Shown: in pieces, positions 47,021 to 56,461 of the stretch | Numbering within the stretch: position 1 is the stretch's first letter | Layout: each line of letters begins with the position of its first letter | Position numbers and translations under genes: made by a program | Origin: Chitinophagaceae bacterium | GTDB lineage: Bacteria; Bacteroidota; Bacteroidia; Chitinophagales; Chitinophagaceae | Reading direction: 5' to 3' | DNA length: 64,000 bases | NCBI GenBank assembly: GCA_019638475.1 | Contig: JAHBTR010000001.1 | Location: 496,001 to 560,000 of the forward strand | Notes under the pieces: model-generated | What the model was told of the DNA's origin: nothing | Databases searched by the model: none | The model's input: the letters and a program-made list of their open reading frames with translations, nothing else

Positions 47021-48676
47021 ATGAAGAAAACTGTAAATATTGTTGTAGCACTAATACTGTTTGTGGGTATTGTAAATGCTCAAAAAATAGAAGATGGAAA
47101 AAAGTATCTCTCTTTTCAGAAAAATAAAAGTGCTTTAAATTTATTTCAAAGCCTGTACAATGCCAATACTAAAAGTGCAGAAAATATATATTGGTATGGT
47201 CAGGCATTATTAGCCAATAAAAATATTGCAGAAGCAAAAAATGTATATCAAAAAGCATTGCAAGATGGCATTAATGAACCATTAATTTGGATTGGCTCTG
47301 GTCATGTAGAATTAGCAGAAAAAGGAGATTTAAACTCTGCTAAACAAAAATTTGAACAAGCTATAACAGCCACTACGCCAACCAAAGGAAGAAACAAAAA
47401 CAAACCAGACGCAGATATATTGAATGCCATAGGAAGAGCCAATGCTTATGGAGATAGTAAAATTGGCGACCCAAATTATGGTATAGAAAAATTACGTCAG
47501 GCAGCAGAATACAATAAAACAGATGCTGAAATTCTTGTAAATATGGGTAAATGCTTTCAAAAATTAGGAGGAGATAACGGAGGAGAAGCTGTAAAAGCAT
47601 ATACTGAAGCCATTACAAGAGACCTTAAATATGCAGAAGCTAATTGGCGTATTGGTTTAATCTATGCCAGTCAAGATAACAAAGAAATGTTTGAAAAATA
47701 TTACAATGCTGCCATAGCTGCTGATGCAACATTTCCTCCTGTATATCTTAGTTATTATAGAATATATGAACAAACCAATGTTAATATAGCTAAAGACTAT
47801 TTAGATAAATATGTTCAATATGCTGATAAAGATTGTGCTACGGATTATTTTTATGCAGATTATTTATTTAGAGCAGGAAAATATCAAGAAAGTTTAGATA
47901 AAGCAAAAGCAATGAGTACTTCAGAATGTAAAACTTTTGAAAGATTACCTGTACTTTTTGCCTACAATTATGATAGATTAGGCGATAGCTTACAAGCAAA
48001 AGCATATATTGAACAATACTTTGCATCTGCCAATCCAGATGATATAGAATCTACTGATTACGAATTAGCAGTAAAAGTATTGAGTAAAATAACAGGATTA
48101 GAAGTAGAAGCAGCAGGTTATTTACAAAAAGCAATAGACAAAGAAACCAAGCAAGAAAATAAATTAAAATATATGAAAATGGCAGCAGATATGTTTGCAA
48201 AAGCTGCTATGTATTCAGAACAAGTAAAATGGTTACAGAAATACAATGACCTTAAAGGAAGCATGGGAGAATATGATTATTATGTTATTACCAACGCATC
48301 ATACTTATCTGGAAATTATGAAGAAACAATGGCTTATGCTCAAAAATATATTACAGCATTTCCAGATAAACCACAAGGTTATGCCTTTAATGTAAGAGCA
48401 GCCAGAGCTTTAGATACAACAAGCAACCCTGGTATAGCAGTAGAAGCACTATTGCAACAAAATGAATTTTATGCAAAAGATACTGCAACCAACAAAAAAT
48501 TTATTGTAGCTAACCTATATTATATTATGATTTACTATGCCGATAAAGAAAAAGATTATATAAAAGCATTAGAATATTGCAATAAAATATTAGAATATAT
48601 ACCAGAAGATGAAGAAATGCTAAGTATTAGAAAAGTATTAGAAGAAAGAGCAAAAAGACAAACCAGCAAAGAATAA
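47021..48676 (+). CDS. Secreted TPR-repeat protein
   Basis: 551 residues, signal peptide ending IVNAQ, then at least ten tetratricopeptide repeats (for example NIAEAKNVYQKALQDG, GEAVKAYTEAITRDLKYAEANWRIG and DYIKALEYCNKILEYIP). TPRs mediate protein binding; this one should lie in the periplasm. It follows the PstS-like gene by 93 bp on the same strand and is closed by a terminator. Confidence 0.88.
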   Translation: MKKTVNIVVALILFVGIVNAQKIEDGKKYLSFQKNKSALNLFQSLYNANTKSAENIYWYGQALLANKNIAEAKNVYQKALQDGINEPLIWIGSGHVELAEKGDLNSAKQKFEQAITATTPTKGRNKNKPDADILNAIGRANAYGDSKIGDPNYGIEKLRQAAEYNKTDAEILVNMGKCFQKLGGDNGGEAVKAYTEAITRDLKYAEANWRIGLIYASQDNKEMFEKYYNAAIAADATFPPVYLSYYRIYEQTNVNIAKDYLDKYVQYADKDCATDYFYADYLFRAGKYQESLDKAKAMSTSECKTFERLPVLFAYNYDRLGDSLQAKAYIEQYFASANPDDIESTDYELAVKVLSKITGLEVEAAGYLQKAIDKETKQENKLKYMKMAADMFAKAAMYSEQVKWLQKYNDLKGSMGEYDYYVITNASYLSGNYEETMAYAQKYITAFPDKPQGYAFNVRAARALDTTSNPGIAVEALLQQNEFYAKDTATNKKFIVANLYYIMIYYADKEKDYIKALEYCNKILEYIPEDEEMLSIRKVLEERAKRQTSKE

Positions 48677-48723
48677 TAAAAACAAATTATGTTTTTACGA
48701 CAAATTCAAAAAAAATCAATACA

Positions 48724-48759
48724 AAAAACTCTCTATTTATAGAGAGTTTTTCTTTTTTT
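48724..48759 (+). terminator. Terminator after the TPR gene
   Basis: AAAAACTCTCTAT and ATAGAGAGTTTTT form a 13-bp stem with a two-base centre, followed by CTTTTTTT. It separates the TPR gene from the nuo operon, whose promoter core lies 15 bp further on. Confidence 0.85.
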
Positions 48760-48773
48760 ACACAATACACTCT

Positions 48774-48781
48774 TACATTTG
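48774..48781 (+). promoter_or_regulatory. -7 promoter core of the nuo operon
   Basis: TACATTTG followed by T, 25 bp upstream of the nuoA ATG. The T-tract of the preceding terminator occupies the -33 position, where no TTTG is seen. Confidence 0.55.
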
Positions 48782-48806
48782 TATCTTGTAAGAAATAGAA
48801 ATAACT

Positions 48807-49196
48807 ATGTACAATTTCTTGTTAAATACTGCTACATCAAATTCTTCTTATTTTATTATTGGTATTCAATTAATTTTTGTTGTAGTAATGATAGTTGCTA
48901 TGGTTGCTATATCTGCATTATTAGGACCTAAAAGAAAAACAAAAGAAAAATTAGAAACATTTACCAGTGGTATTGAAACACATGGAGATGCAAGAAAACC
49001 TGTAGCTGTTAAATACTTTTTAGTAGCAATATTATTTGTACTGTTTGATGTAGAAGTAATATTCTTTTATCCCTATGCTGTTAATTTTAAAGCATTAGGT
49101 TGGGATGGTTTTTTTGCAGTATTGATGTTTGTTAGCTTTTTTATTATAGGCTTTACATACATCATCAAAAAAGGAGCTTTAACATTAGAAGACTAA
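48807..49196 (+). CDS. nuoA: NADH-quinone oxidoreductase subunit A
   Basis: Small membrane subunit of complex I with three helices, 129 residues. The loop between the first and second helix contains KEKLETFTSGIE, and the second helix has the acidic LFDVEVIFFYPYAV motif, both typical. First gene of the nuoA-N operon. Confidence 0.95.
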   Translation: MYNFLLNTATSNSSYFIIGIQLIFVVVMIVAMVAISALLGPKRKTKEKLETFTSGIETHGDARKPVAVKYFLVAILFVLFDVEVIFFYPYAVNFKALGWDGFFAVLMFVSFFIIGFTYIIKKGALTLED

Positions 49197-49272
49197 GCAT
49201 TATTCAACAAGAAAAAAGACAATGTATTTAGTTTGAAAAATTATTGGTTGTAAAGATTGAAAAACGAAAAAG

Positions 49273-49854
49273 ATGAGACCTGTAAAATATAATGTACATG
49301 TAAAACCATTAGAAAATGATATCAGCATGGCAGAAATGCCTGAAGGACATCAAGGAGAAGGTTTTTTTGCCACACAACTAAGCAGTGTTATTGGATTAGC
49401 CAGAAAAAATTCTTTATGGCCCCTACCATTTGCTACCTCTTGTTGTGGTATAGAATTTATGGCAACAATGGCATCTACTTACGATTTTGGACGCTTTGGA
49501 AGTGAACGTGTAGGATTTTCTCCTCGTCAATGCGATTTACTAATGGTTATGGGAACTATTGCTAAAAAAATGGGACCCGTTTTAAAACAAGTATATATTC
49601 AAATGGCAGAACCTCGTTGGGTTATGGCAGTTGGTGCTTGTGCTTCAAGTGGAGGAATTTTTGATACATATAGTGTACTACAAGGTATTGACCAAATCAT
49701 TCCTGTAGATGTGTATGTATCAGGTTGTCCACCAAGACCAGAATCTATCATTGACGGACTTTTAAATATTCAAGATTTGGTAGGAAAAGAAAGTTTAAGA
49801 AGAAGAAACAGTAATGAATACAAAGCATTATTAGAAAGTTACGGAATACAATAA
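49273..49854 (+). CDS. nuoB: NADH-quinone oxidoreductase subunit B
   Basis: Peripheral subunit carrying cluster N2, the last iron-sulfur cluster before quinone. Its ligands are the adjacent Cys pair in ATSCCGIEFMAT, the Cys in GACASSGGIFD and the Cys in SGCPPRPE. 193 residues is normal. It follows nuoA by 76 bp. Confidence 0.96.
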   Translation: MRPVKYNVHVKPLENDISMAEMPEGHQGEGFFATQLSSVIGLARKNSLWPLPFATSCCGIEFMATMASTYDFGRFGSERVGFSPRQCDLLMVMGTIAKKMGPVLKQVYIQMAEPRWVMAVGACASSGGIFDTYSVLQGIDQIIPVDVYVSGCPPRPESIIDGLLNIQDLVGKESLRRRNSNEYKALLESYGIQ

Positions 49855-49879
49855 CTTAATTTTTTATTTGATAAAAACA

Positions 49880-50410
49880 ATGTTAGAACATAATCAACAT
49901 ATTCAACAAAAGATAAGTGAAAAATTTGGCGAAGCTGTTTATAATTTTGAAGAAAGTTATAACACACTTCACTTTGAAGCAGATAAAGATATAAACTTAA
50001 AAATTTTAAACTTTCTTAAATCAGAAGAATCTTTACAGTTTAATTTCTTAACAGATTTATGTGGCATTCACTATCCTGATAACAAAGGAAAAGAATTGGC
50101 TGTTGTATATAATCTACACAATATTGCCAAAAATATTAGAATAAGGTTTAAGGTTTATACAGATATTACTTTACCAGAAGTATATACTGCTACAAGCATT
50201 TATGCTACTGCTAATTGGTTAGAAAGAGAAACTTTTGATTTCTATGGAATAATTTTTGTCGGTCATCCCAACCTAAAAAGAATAATGAATGTAGAAGAAA
50301 TGGATTATTTCCCTTTAAGAAAAGAATATCCATTAGAAGACCAAAGCAGAACAGATAAAGATGATGAAATGTTTGGAAGACAAATAATGCAACGACCAAT
50401 GATTAATTAA
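49880..50410 (+). CDS. nuoC: NADH-quinone oxidoreductase subunit C
   Basis: 30-kDa-type peripheral subunit, 176 residues from the ATG at 49880 (a TTG four codons upstream is less likely). The signature is ERETFDFYGIIFVGHPNLKRI, with YPLRKEYPLE-like FPLRKEYPLED near the end. It is separate from nuoD, unlike the fused NuoCD of E. coli. 25 bp after nuoB. Confidence 0.94.
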   Translation: MLEHNQHIQQKISEKFGEAVYNFEESYNTLHFEADKDINLKILNFLKSEESLQFNFLTDLCGIHYPDNKGKELAVVYNLHNIAKNIRIRFKVYTDITLPEVYTATSIYATANWLERETFDFYGIIFVGHPNLKRIMNVEEMDYFPLRKEYPLEDQSRTDKDDEMFGRQIMQRPMIN

Positions 50411-50430
50411 AAAATTTGTAATAATAAATA

Positions 50431-51657
50431 ATGTCTCAACCACATCATATCATATTACCAGAAGGAAGTATAGAAAAAACAACCACTACACTCAACTTAG
50501 GACCAACTCACCCTGCAACGCATGGTGTATTTCAAAATATTTTAGAGTTAGATGGAGAACGTATTGTATCTGCAGAACAAACAGTAGGCTATATTCATAG
50601 AGCATTTGAAAAAATTGCAGAACATCGTAATCTATATCAAATAACTACTTTAACCGACAGACTAAATTATTGTTCAGGACCATTAAATAATATGGGATGG
50701 CATTTAACCTGTGAAAAATTATTACAAGTACAAACACCTAAAAGAGTAGATTATTTACGCATCATAATAATGGAATTGGCTCGTATATCAGACCATTTAA
50801 TTTGCAATTCAATAGTAGGGGTAGATAGTGGAGCATTTACAGGCTTTTTATATGTAATGCAATACAGAGAACTCATTTATGAAATATATGATGAAATATG
50901 TGGCTCAAGAATTACTACCAATATTGGTAGAATAGGAGGTTTTGAAAGAGATTTTAATGATATAGCATTTACAAAAATTCAAAAATTTTTAGACGAATAT
51001 CCTGCTGTATTGCAAGAATTTGAAAACCTATTTACACGAAACAGAATTTTTGTAGATAGATTAGTAGGAGCAGGACCAATTAGTGCAGAACGTGCATTAA
51101 ATTATGGATTTACAGGACCCAATTTAAGAGCAGCAGGTGTAGATTATGATGTACGTGTGGTATCGCCTTACAGCAGTTATGAAGAGTTTGACTTTACTGT
51201 ACCTATTGGCTCTACAGGCGATTGTTATGACAGATTTTTAGTTCGTAATCAAGAAATGTGGCAAAGCCTTAGCATCATTAAACAAGCTATGAATAAATTA
51301 GCAGATTTAAAAGGCAAAGATGCTACCATGTTTCATGCAGATGTACCAGAATATTATTTACCAGAAAAGCAAGATGTTTATACTAAGATGGAACAAATGA
51401 TTTGGCATTTCAAAATTATTTATGGAGAAATTAATATGCCAAAAGGAGAAGTATATCATTCTATAGAAGCAGCAAATGGAGAGCTTGGATATTATTTAAT
51501 AAGCGATGGCGGAAGAAGTCCTTACAGATTACACTTCAGAAGACCTTGCTTTATTTACTATCAAGCATTTGAAGAATTGGTAAAAGGAGGTTTATTAAGT
51601 GATGCAGTTATTGTAATGTCATCATTAAACTTAATAGCAGGAGAAATGGATGCTTAA
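50431..51657 (+). CDS. nuoD: NADH-quinone oxidoreductase subunit D
   Basis: 49-kDa-type subunit that forms the quinone pocket with NuoB. 408 residues. LGPTHPATHGVF holds the quinone-binding His, and the Tyr of ITTLTDRLNYCSG corresponds to the second quinone ligand. The hydrogenase-derived ending is SLNLIAGEMDA. 20 bp after nuoC. Confidence 0.96.
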   Translation: MSQPHHIILPEGSIEKTTTTLNLGPTHPATHGVFQNILELDGERIVSAEQTVGYIHRAFEKIAEHRNLYQITTLTDRLNYCSGPLNNMGWHLTCEKLLQVQTPKRVDYLRIIIMELARISDHLICNSIVGVDSGAFTGFLYVMQYRELIYEIYDEICGSRITTNIGRIGGFERDFNDIAFTKIQKFLDEYPAVLQEFENLFTRNRIFVDRLVGAGPISAERALNYGFTGPNLRAAGVDYDVRVVSPYSSYEEFDFTVPIGSTGDCYDRFLVRNQEMWQSLSIIKQAMNKLADLKGKDATMFHADVPEYYLPEKQDVYTKMEQMIWHFKIIYGEINMPKGEVYHSIEAANGELGYYLISDGGRSPYRLHFRRPCFIYYQAFEELVKGGLLSDAVIVMSSLNLIAGEMDA

Positions 51658-51718
51658 CAATATTTAAAAAAATAAAAAATTGAAAATAATTTTCAATTAG
51701 AAAAATAGACAATAAAAA

Positions 51719-52222
51719 ATGGCTGTACAGTTTTCACAAGAAAAAATGAATAAAGTGCAAGAAATTATTGCACGTTATCCTGAAGGAAAACAAAAAAGTG
51801 CTTTGTTGCCTGTATTGCACTTAGCACAAGAAGAGTTTGATGGTTGGCTAAGTACAGAAACAATGGATTATGTAGCGTCAATCTTAAAACTTACACCAAT
51901 AGAAGTATATGAAGTAGCTACATTTTACTCCATGTACAACACAAAACCTGTTGGCAAATTTGTATTTGAAGTATGCCAAACAGGACCTTGTATGATAGAA
52001 GGAAGCAATGAAATAATTGCCTATATCAAACAAAAATTAGGCATCAATGTAGGAGAAACAACAAAAGACGGACTATTTACTTTGAAAACTGTAGAATGTT
52101 TAGGAGCTTGTGGTTATGCTCCTATGATGCAATTAGGAAAACATTATAAAGAACATTTAACCAAAGAAAAAATAGATGCTATAGTAGAAGAATGTAGAAA
52201 TAATATAGCCATCAATAATTAG
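51719..52222 (+). CDS. nuoE: NADH-quinone oxidoreductase subunit E
   Basis: Thioredoxin-like subunit with the [2Fe-2S] cluster N1a. The four Cys are in CQTGPC and CLGACGYAP. 167 residues. The VYEVATFYSMY motif precedes the cluster. 61 bp after nuoD; a secreted NTF2-like gene follows 6 bp later. Confidence 0.96.
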   Translation: MAVQFSQEKMNKVQEIIARYPEGKQKSALLPVLHLAQEEFDGWLSTETMDYVASILKLTPIEVYEVATFYSMYNTKPVGKFVFEVCQTGPCMIEGSNEIIAYIKQKLGINVGETTKDGLFTLKTVECLGACGYAPMMQLGKHYKEHLTKEKIDAIVEECRNNIAINN

Positions 52223-52228
52223 TAATGA

Positions 52229-52645
52229 ATGAAGTGGTTATTGATAACTATATGGCTCTTTGTAAGTAATGAAAGTTTTGCTCAAAAAAAAGATAGTATT
52301 CTAATTAAAGAGAGTCAAAACCTTCATCAAATGATAGTAAGAAATGATATTGGTCTGAAAAATAAATTAGACAATGCTTTAAGTTATGGACATAGTAATG
52401 GCTGGATAGAAAATAAAGAACAAATGTTGCAAAATCTTTCTTCAAAATATATTGTGTATAACAGTATTGTAGAAGACAGTATGCAACAGCATATTAGTAA
52501 AAGAATTGCTTATGTAAGATTTGTAGCCAATTTTGATGTAACACTTAAAAGCAAACAAAATATTTTTAGATTAAAGGTTGTAGAAGTATGGAAAAAGAAA
52601 AAAGGAGTTTGGAAATTATTTGTAAGACAAGCAGTAAAAGGATAA
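52229..52645 (+). CDS. Secreted NTF2/SnoaL-like protein inserted in the nuo operon
   Basis: 138 residues with a signal peptide (MKWLLITIWLFVSNESFAQ). The mature 119 residues have the alpha+beta pattern of DUF4440/NTF2-like proteins: the helix ESQNLHQMIVRND, YVRFVANFDVTLKSKQ and WKKKKGVWKLFVRQ as beta strands. No catalytic residues can be named. It lies 6 bp after nuoE and 85 bp before nuoF, in the same direction, so it is transcribed with complex I although it should be exported. Its role is unknown. Confidence 0.8.
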   Translation: MKWLLITIWLFVSNESFAQKKDSILIKESQNLHQMIVRNDIGLKNKLDNALSYGHSNGWIENKEQMLQNLSSKYIVYNSIVEDSMQQHISKRIAYVRFVANFDVTLKSKQNIFRLKVVEVWKKKKGVWKLFVRQAVKG

Positions 52646-52692
52646 GTTGAATAGAATGGTAGTACAAAAGTTGATAACATAAATAAAAACAT

Positions 52693-52726
52693 TAGCTAAT
52701 TGGCTAATTAACTAATTAGCAAATTA
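52693..52726. repeat. AT-rich inverted repeat upstream of nuoF
   Basis: GCTAATT and AATTAGC arms with two further internal copies of CTAATTA between them, ending 5 bp before the nuoF ATG. It resembles a short dispersed repeat and could fold in the nuo mRNA near the nuoF start. Confidence 0.45.
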
Positions 52727-52730
52727 AAAT

Positions 52731-54083
52731 ATGGGAGTAAAATTATTATTAGAAAAAGTTCATGTAGAAGGTATTCGTTTGTACGATGTATATAAACGAG
52801 AAGGAGGCTATCGTGCAGCAGAAAAGGCTTTGAAAACAATGACCCCAGACACTATTGTTGAAGAAGTGAAAAAAAGTGGCTTACGAGGTCGTGGTGGTGC
52901 AGGTTTTCCTACAGGTTTAAAATGGAGTTTTTTGGCAAAACCAGAAGGCGTACCTCGTCATTTAGTTTGTAATGCAGATGAAAGCGAACCAGGAACTTTT
53001 AAAGACAGATATTTAATGGAATATATTCCTCATTTATTAATTGAAGGATTAATTATTTCATCTTATGCTTTAGGTAGCAACAATACTTATATATACATAC
53101 GTGGCGAATATGCTTGGATTGTAGATATTTTAGAACAAGCAATTCGAGAAGCAAAAAATAATGGATGGTTAGGAAAAAATATTTTAGGTACAGGCTTTGA
53201 TTGTGAAATTTATGTACAACGTGGTGCTGGTGCTTATATATGTGGAGAAGAAACTGCACTACTTGAATCATTAGAAGGCAAAAGAGGCAATCCTCGTATT
53301 AAGCCTCCATTTCCTGCTGTACAAGGGTTATGGAACAGACCAACAGTAGTAAACAATGTAGAAACATTAGCTGCTGTAGTTCCTATCATTAATATTACAG
53401 GAGAAGAATATGCAAAAATTGGTGTAGGAAGGTCAACAGGAACAAAATTAATTTCTGCTTGTGGCAATATCAATAAACCTGGTGTATATGAAATTGATAT
53501 GACCATTTCTGTAGAAGAATTTATTTATAGTGATGAATGGTGTGGAGGAATAAAAAATGGAAAAAGATTAAAGGCTTGTATTCCTGGCGGTTCATCAGTA
53601 CCCATTTTACCAGCCAATCTTTTATTAAAAACAGCCAAAGGAGAAACACGCTACATGAACTATGAAAGTTTAAGCGATGGAGGTTTTATTACTGGCTCTA
53701 TGATGGGTAGTGGTGGTTTTATTGTATTAGATGAAGACCAATGTATAGTAAAACATACAGCAACATTAGCACACTTCTATCGTCATGAAAGTTGTGGACA
53801 ATGTTCACCATGTAGAGAAGGAACAAGTTGGATGGATAAAATATTTCAACGTTTAGAAAGTGGTAAAGGCAAAATGAGTGATATAGATTTATTGTGGCAT
53901 ATTCAATACAATATTGAAGGCAACACAATTTGCCCGTTAGGAGATGCTGCTGCATGGCCTGTAGCTGCTGCTATACGCCATTTTAGAGATGAGTTTGAAT
54001 GGCATATAACACATGCCGAAGAAGCACAAAACAGAAATTATGGTTTAGCACATTATGCAGACCCTATTACTGTTGTGCAATAA
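52731..54083 (+). CDS. nuoF: NADH-quinone oxidoreductase subunit F
   Basis: NADH- and FMN-binding subunit, 450 residues. NAD/FMN sites: RGRGGAGFPTGLKWSF and NADESEPGTFKDR, then CGEETALLESLEGKRG. The [4Fe-4S] cluster N3 is bound by ESCGQCSPCREG and the later Cys of NTICPLGDAAAWP. Normal length. Confidence 0.97.
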   Translation: MGVKLLLEKVHVEGIRLYDVYKREGGYRAAEKALKTMTPDTIVEEVKKSGLRGRGGAGFPTGLKWSFLAKPEGVPRHLVCNADESEPGTFKDRYLMEYIPHLLIEGLIISSYALGSNNTYIYIRGEYAWIVDILEQAIREAKNNGWLGKNILGTGFDCEIYVQRGAGAYICGEETALLESLEGKRGNPRIKPPFPAVQGLWNRPTVVNNVETLAAVVPIINITGEEYAKIGVGRSTGTKLISACGNINKPGVYEIDMTISVEEFIYSDEWCGGIKNGKRLKACIPGGSSVPILPANLLLKTAKGETRYMNYESLSDGGFITGSMMGSGGFIVLDEDQCIVKHTATLAHFYRHESCGQCSPCREGTSWMDKIFQRLESGKGKMSDIDLLWHIQYNIEGNTICPLGDAAAWPVAAAIRHFRDEFEWHITHAEEAQNRNYGLAHYADPITVVQ

Positions 54084-54150
54084 AGTGGGTTTGAAAAAAT
54101 GTTTTAGATAAACAACAGTTTATCTTATAACCTTTAAGTTTTTAAATGAT

Positions 54151-55284
54151 ATGTCTGAAGAAATAAAACAAGAAGCACCAAAGAAATTTACAGTAACAAT
54201 AGATAATATTGTTGTAGAAGTTTCTCCTGGTACAACCATTTTGCAAGCAGCAAGAATGATAGGTGGAGATGTAGTGCCCCCTACCATGTGCTATTATACA
54301 CCTTTAAAAGAAAGTGGTGGTAAATGCCGTACTTGTTTAGTAGAAGTAAGTAAAGGTTCAGAAAAAGACCCACGCCCAATGCCTAAATTAGTAGCAAGTT
54401 GTAGAACAACTGTAATGGATGGCATGGAGGTAAAAAATATAACCAGCGAAAGAACATTACATGCTCGTCAAGGTGTGGTAGAATTTTTATTAATCAATCA
54501 CCCATTAGATTGCCCTGTTTGCGACCAAGCAGGAGAATGTGATTTACAAGATTTAAGTTTTGGACATGGAGAAGGTGGTTCTCGTTTAGATTTTCCTAAA
54601 AGAACTTTTACAAAACATAATATTGGACCCTATATTCAACTTCACATGACACGTTGTATCATGTGCTATCGTTGTGTATTTGCAGCAGACCAACTTACAG
54701 AACAAAGAGAACATGGTGTATTAGATAGAGGCTATCATTCAGAAATTGCTACTTATATAGAAAAAGCATTGACAAATGATTTTATAGGTAATGTAATAGA
54801 TGTTTGCCCAGTTGGTGCTTTAACAGATAAAACATTTCGTTTTAAAAACAGAGTATGGTTTACTCGTCCAGAAGATGCTCATAGAGATTGTGATAAATGT
54901 TGTGGTAAAGTAACTTTATGGAAAAGAGGAGATGAAGTTTTACGCGTTACTGCCAGAAAAGATAAATGGAATGAAGTACAAACTTATGAAGATGGAACTG
55001 TTGGTTGGATTTGCAATGAATGTCGTTTTGAAAAAAAGAATACCAGTGATTGGATTATTGAAGGACCAACAAATGTTTCTCGTCATTCTATAAAAAGTGT
55101 GAATCATTATATCAATATGCTAAAACCAAAAGAAACTATACCAGATGTAATGGGACGAAATCCTAAACTACTTTTGGATATTCATAGTGTAAGTGATGTA
55201 AATGACCCATCCATTCATTTAAGTAAAATTAATGGACCAGCAACAAGCAAAACATTTAATAAATTAATTGAAAATAAAGAGTAA
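54151..55284 (+). CDS. nuoG: NADH-quinone oxidoreductase subunit G, short form
   Basis: Electron-carrying subunit of 377 residues, about half the E. coli length. It has the [2Fe-2S] ferredoxin domain (CYYTP, then CRTCLVEV and ASCRT), the His/Cys cluster N5 (HPLDCPVCDQAGECDLQD), N4 (CIMCYRCV and CPVGAL), and an N7-like CDKCCG with CNECR. The large molybdopterin-like domain is missing. Short NuoG is usual in Bacteroidota, so this is not a broken gene. Confidence 0.93.
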   Translation: MSEEIKQEAPKKFTVTIDNIVVEVSPGTTILQAARMIGGDVVPPTMCYYTPLKESGGKCRTCLVEVSKGSEKDPRPMPKLVASCRTTVMDGMEVKNITSERTLHARQGVVEFLLINHPLDCPVCDQAGECDLQDLSFGHGEGGSRLDFPKRTFTKHNIGPYIQLHMTRCIMCYRCVFAADQLTEQREHGVLDRGYHSEIATYIEKALTNDFIGNVIDVCPVGALTDKTFRFKNRVWFTRPEDAHRDCDKCCGKVTLWKRGDEVLRVTARKDKWNEVQTYEDGTVGWICNECRFEKKNTSDWIIEGPTNVSRHSIKSVNHYINMLKPKETIPDVMGRNPKLLLDIHSVSDVNDPSIHLSKINGPATSKTFNKLIENKE

Positions 55285-55290
55285 TAACTC

Positions 55291-56370
55291 ATGAACATAT
55301 ATTTATTAGCAATAGATTGGTGGTTTATTATTGAGAAATTAGTTTTAATTGCTCTTATTGTAACACTATGCTTAATAATAGCTATGTACGAAACCTATGG
55401 AGAACGTAAAGTAGCTGCATTTATTCAAGATAGAATTGGACCAAACAGAGCTGGACCTTTTGGCATTTTACAACCATTGGCAGATGGAGGTAAATTATTT
55501 TTTAAAGAAGAAATTATTCCTTTAACATCATCAAAATATTTATTTGTACTTGGACCAACTTTGGCTATGATAACAGCTTTACTTACTAGTGCTGTTATTC
55601 CTTGGGGCACTTCTTTAGAAATTGGAGGTAGAAATGTTGCTCTTCAAGTAGCAGATATAAATATTGGTGTACTATACATTTTTGCAGTAGTAAGTATTGG
55701 TGTGTATGGTATTATGATTGGTGCATGGTCTTCTAACAATAAGTTTTCTTTATTATCAGGCTTACGAGCAGCTTCACAAATGATTTCTTATGAATTAGCC
55801 ATGGGCTTAGCACTAATAGCTATTTTAATGATGTCTGGTTCTTTGCAAATGAGTGTAATTGTAAACAAACAAATGAGTGGTGCATTAGGAGGTTTTGGTG
55901 GTTGGAATATTTGGTATCAACCATTGGGCTTTTTAGTATTCTTTACTTGTGCATTAGCAGAGTGTAATAGAACACCTTTTGATTTACCAGAAGCAGAAAG
56001 TGAATTAAACTTTGGGTATCATCAAGAATATTCAAGCATGAAATTGGGTTTTTATCTTTTTGCTGAATATATCAATATGTTTATGAGTTGTATTTTAATG
56101 GCTACTTTATTTTTAGGTGGTTATGATATTCCTTTTGTAAATGAAACAACCTTAGCAGCACATATAGGTCAAAATTGGGTTGCCTTACTTAGCTTTTTAA
56201 GTTTATTGGCAAAAGCATTTTTCCTTGTATTTGTATTTATGTGGATTAGATGGACAGTGCCACGTTTTCGTTTTGACCAATTAATGCACTTAGGTTGGAA
56301 AAAATTAATTCCATTAGCATTGGCAAATATGGTAATTACAGCAGCTTTGATTTTGTGGATGAATAGCTAA
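55291..56370 (+). CDS. nuoH: NADH-quinone oxidoreductase subunit H
   Basis: Membrane subunit at the quinone entry, 359 residues, eight helices. ERKVAAFIQDRIGPNRAGP is the family signature and AECNRTPFDLPEAESEL the second loop. It starts 6 bp after nuoG. Confidence 0.96.
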   Translation: MNIYLLAIDWWFIIEKLVLIALIVTLCLIIAMYETYGERKVAAFIQDRIGPNRAGPFGILQPLADGGKLFFKEEIIPLTSSKYLFVLGPTLAMITALLTSAVIPWGTSLEIGGRNVALQVADINIGVLYIFAVVSIGVYGIMIGAWSSNNKFSLLSGLRAASQMISYELAMGLALIAILMMSGSLQMSVIVNKQMSGALGGFGGWNIWYQPLGFLVFFTCALAECNRTPFDLPEAESELNFGYHQEYSSMKLGFYLFAEYINMFMSCILMATLFLGGYDIPFVNETTLAAHIGQNWVALLSFLSLLAKAFFLVFVFMWIRWTVPRFRFDQLMHLGWKKLIPLALANMVITAALILWMNS

Positions 56371-56461
56371 TACAATAAAAAAAAGTTGAAACAATGTGTT
56401 AAGTAGTTAAGAAATGATTTTATAGCAATACATTGATAGAAACAAAAAACAATATTTTAAA

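Noticed and set aside
54151..55284. Truncated or broken nuoG
   Set aside because: The short form lacking the molybdopterin domain is usual in Bacteroidota, and all iron-sulfur ligands expected of it are present.
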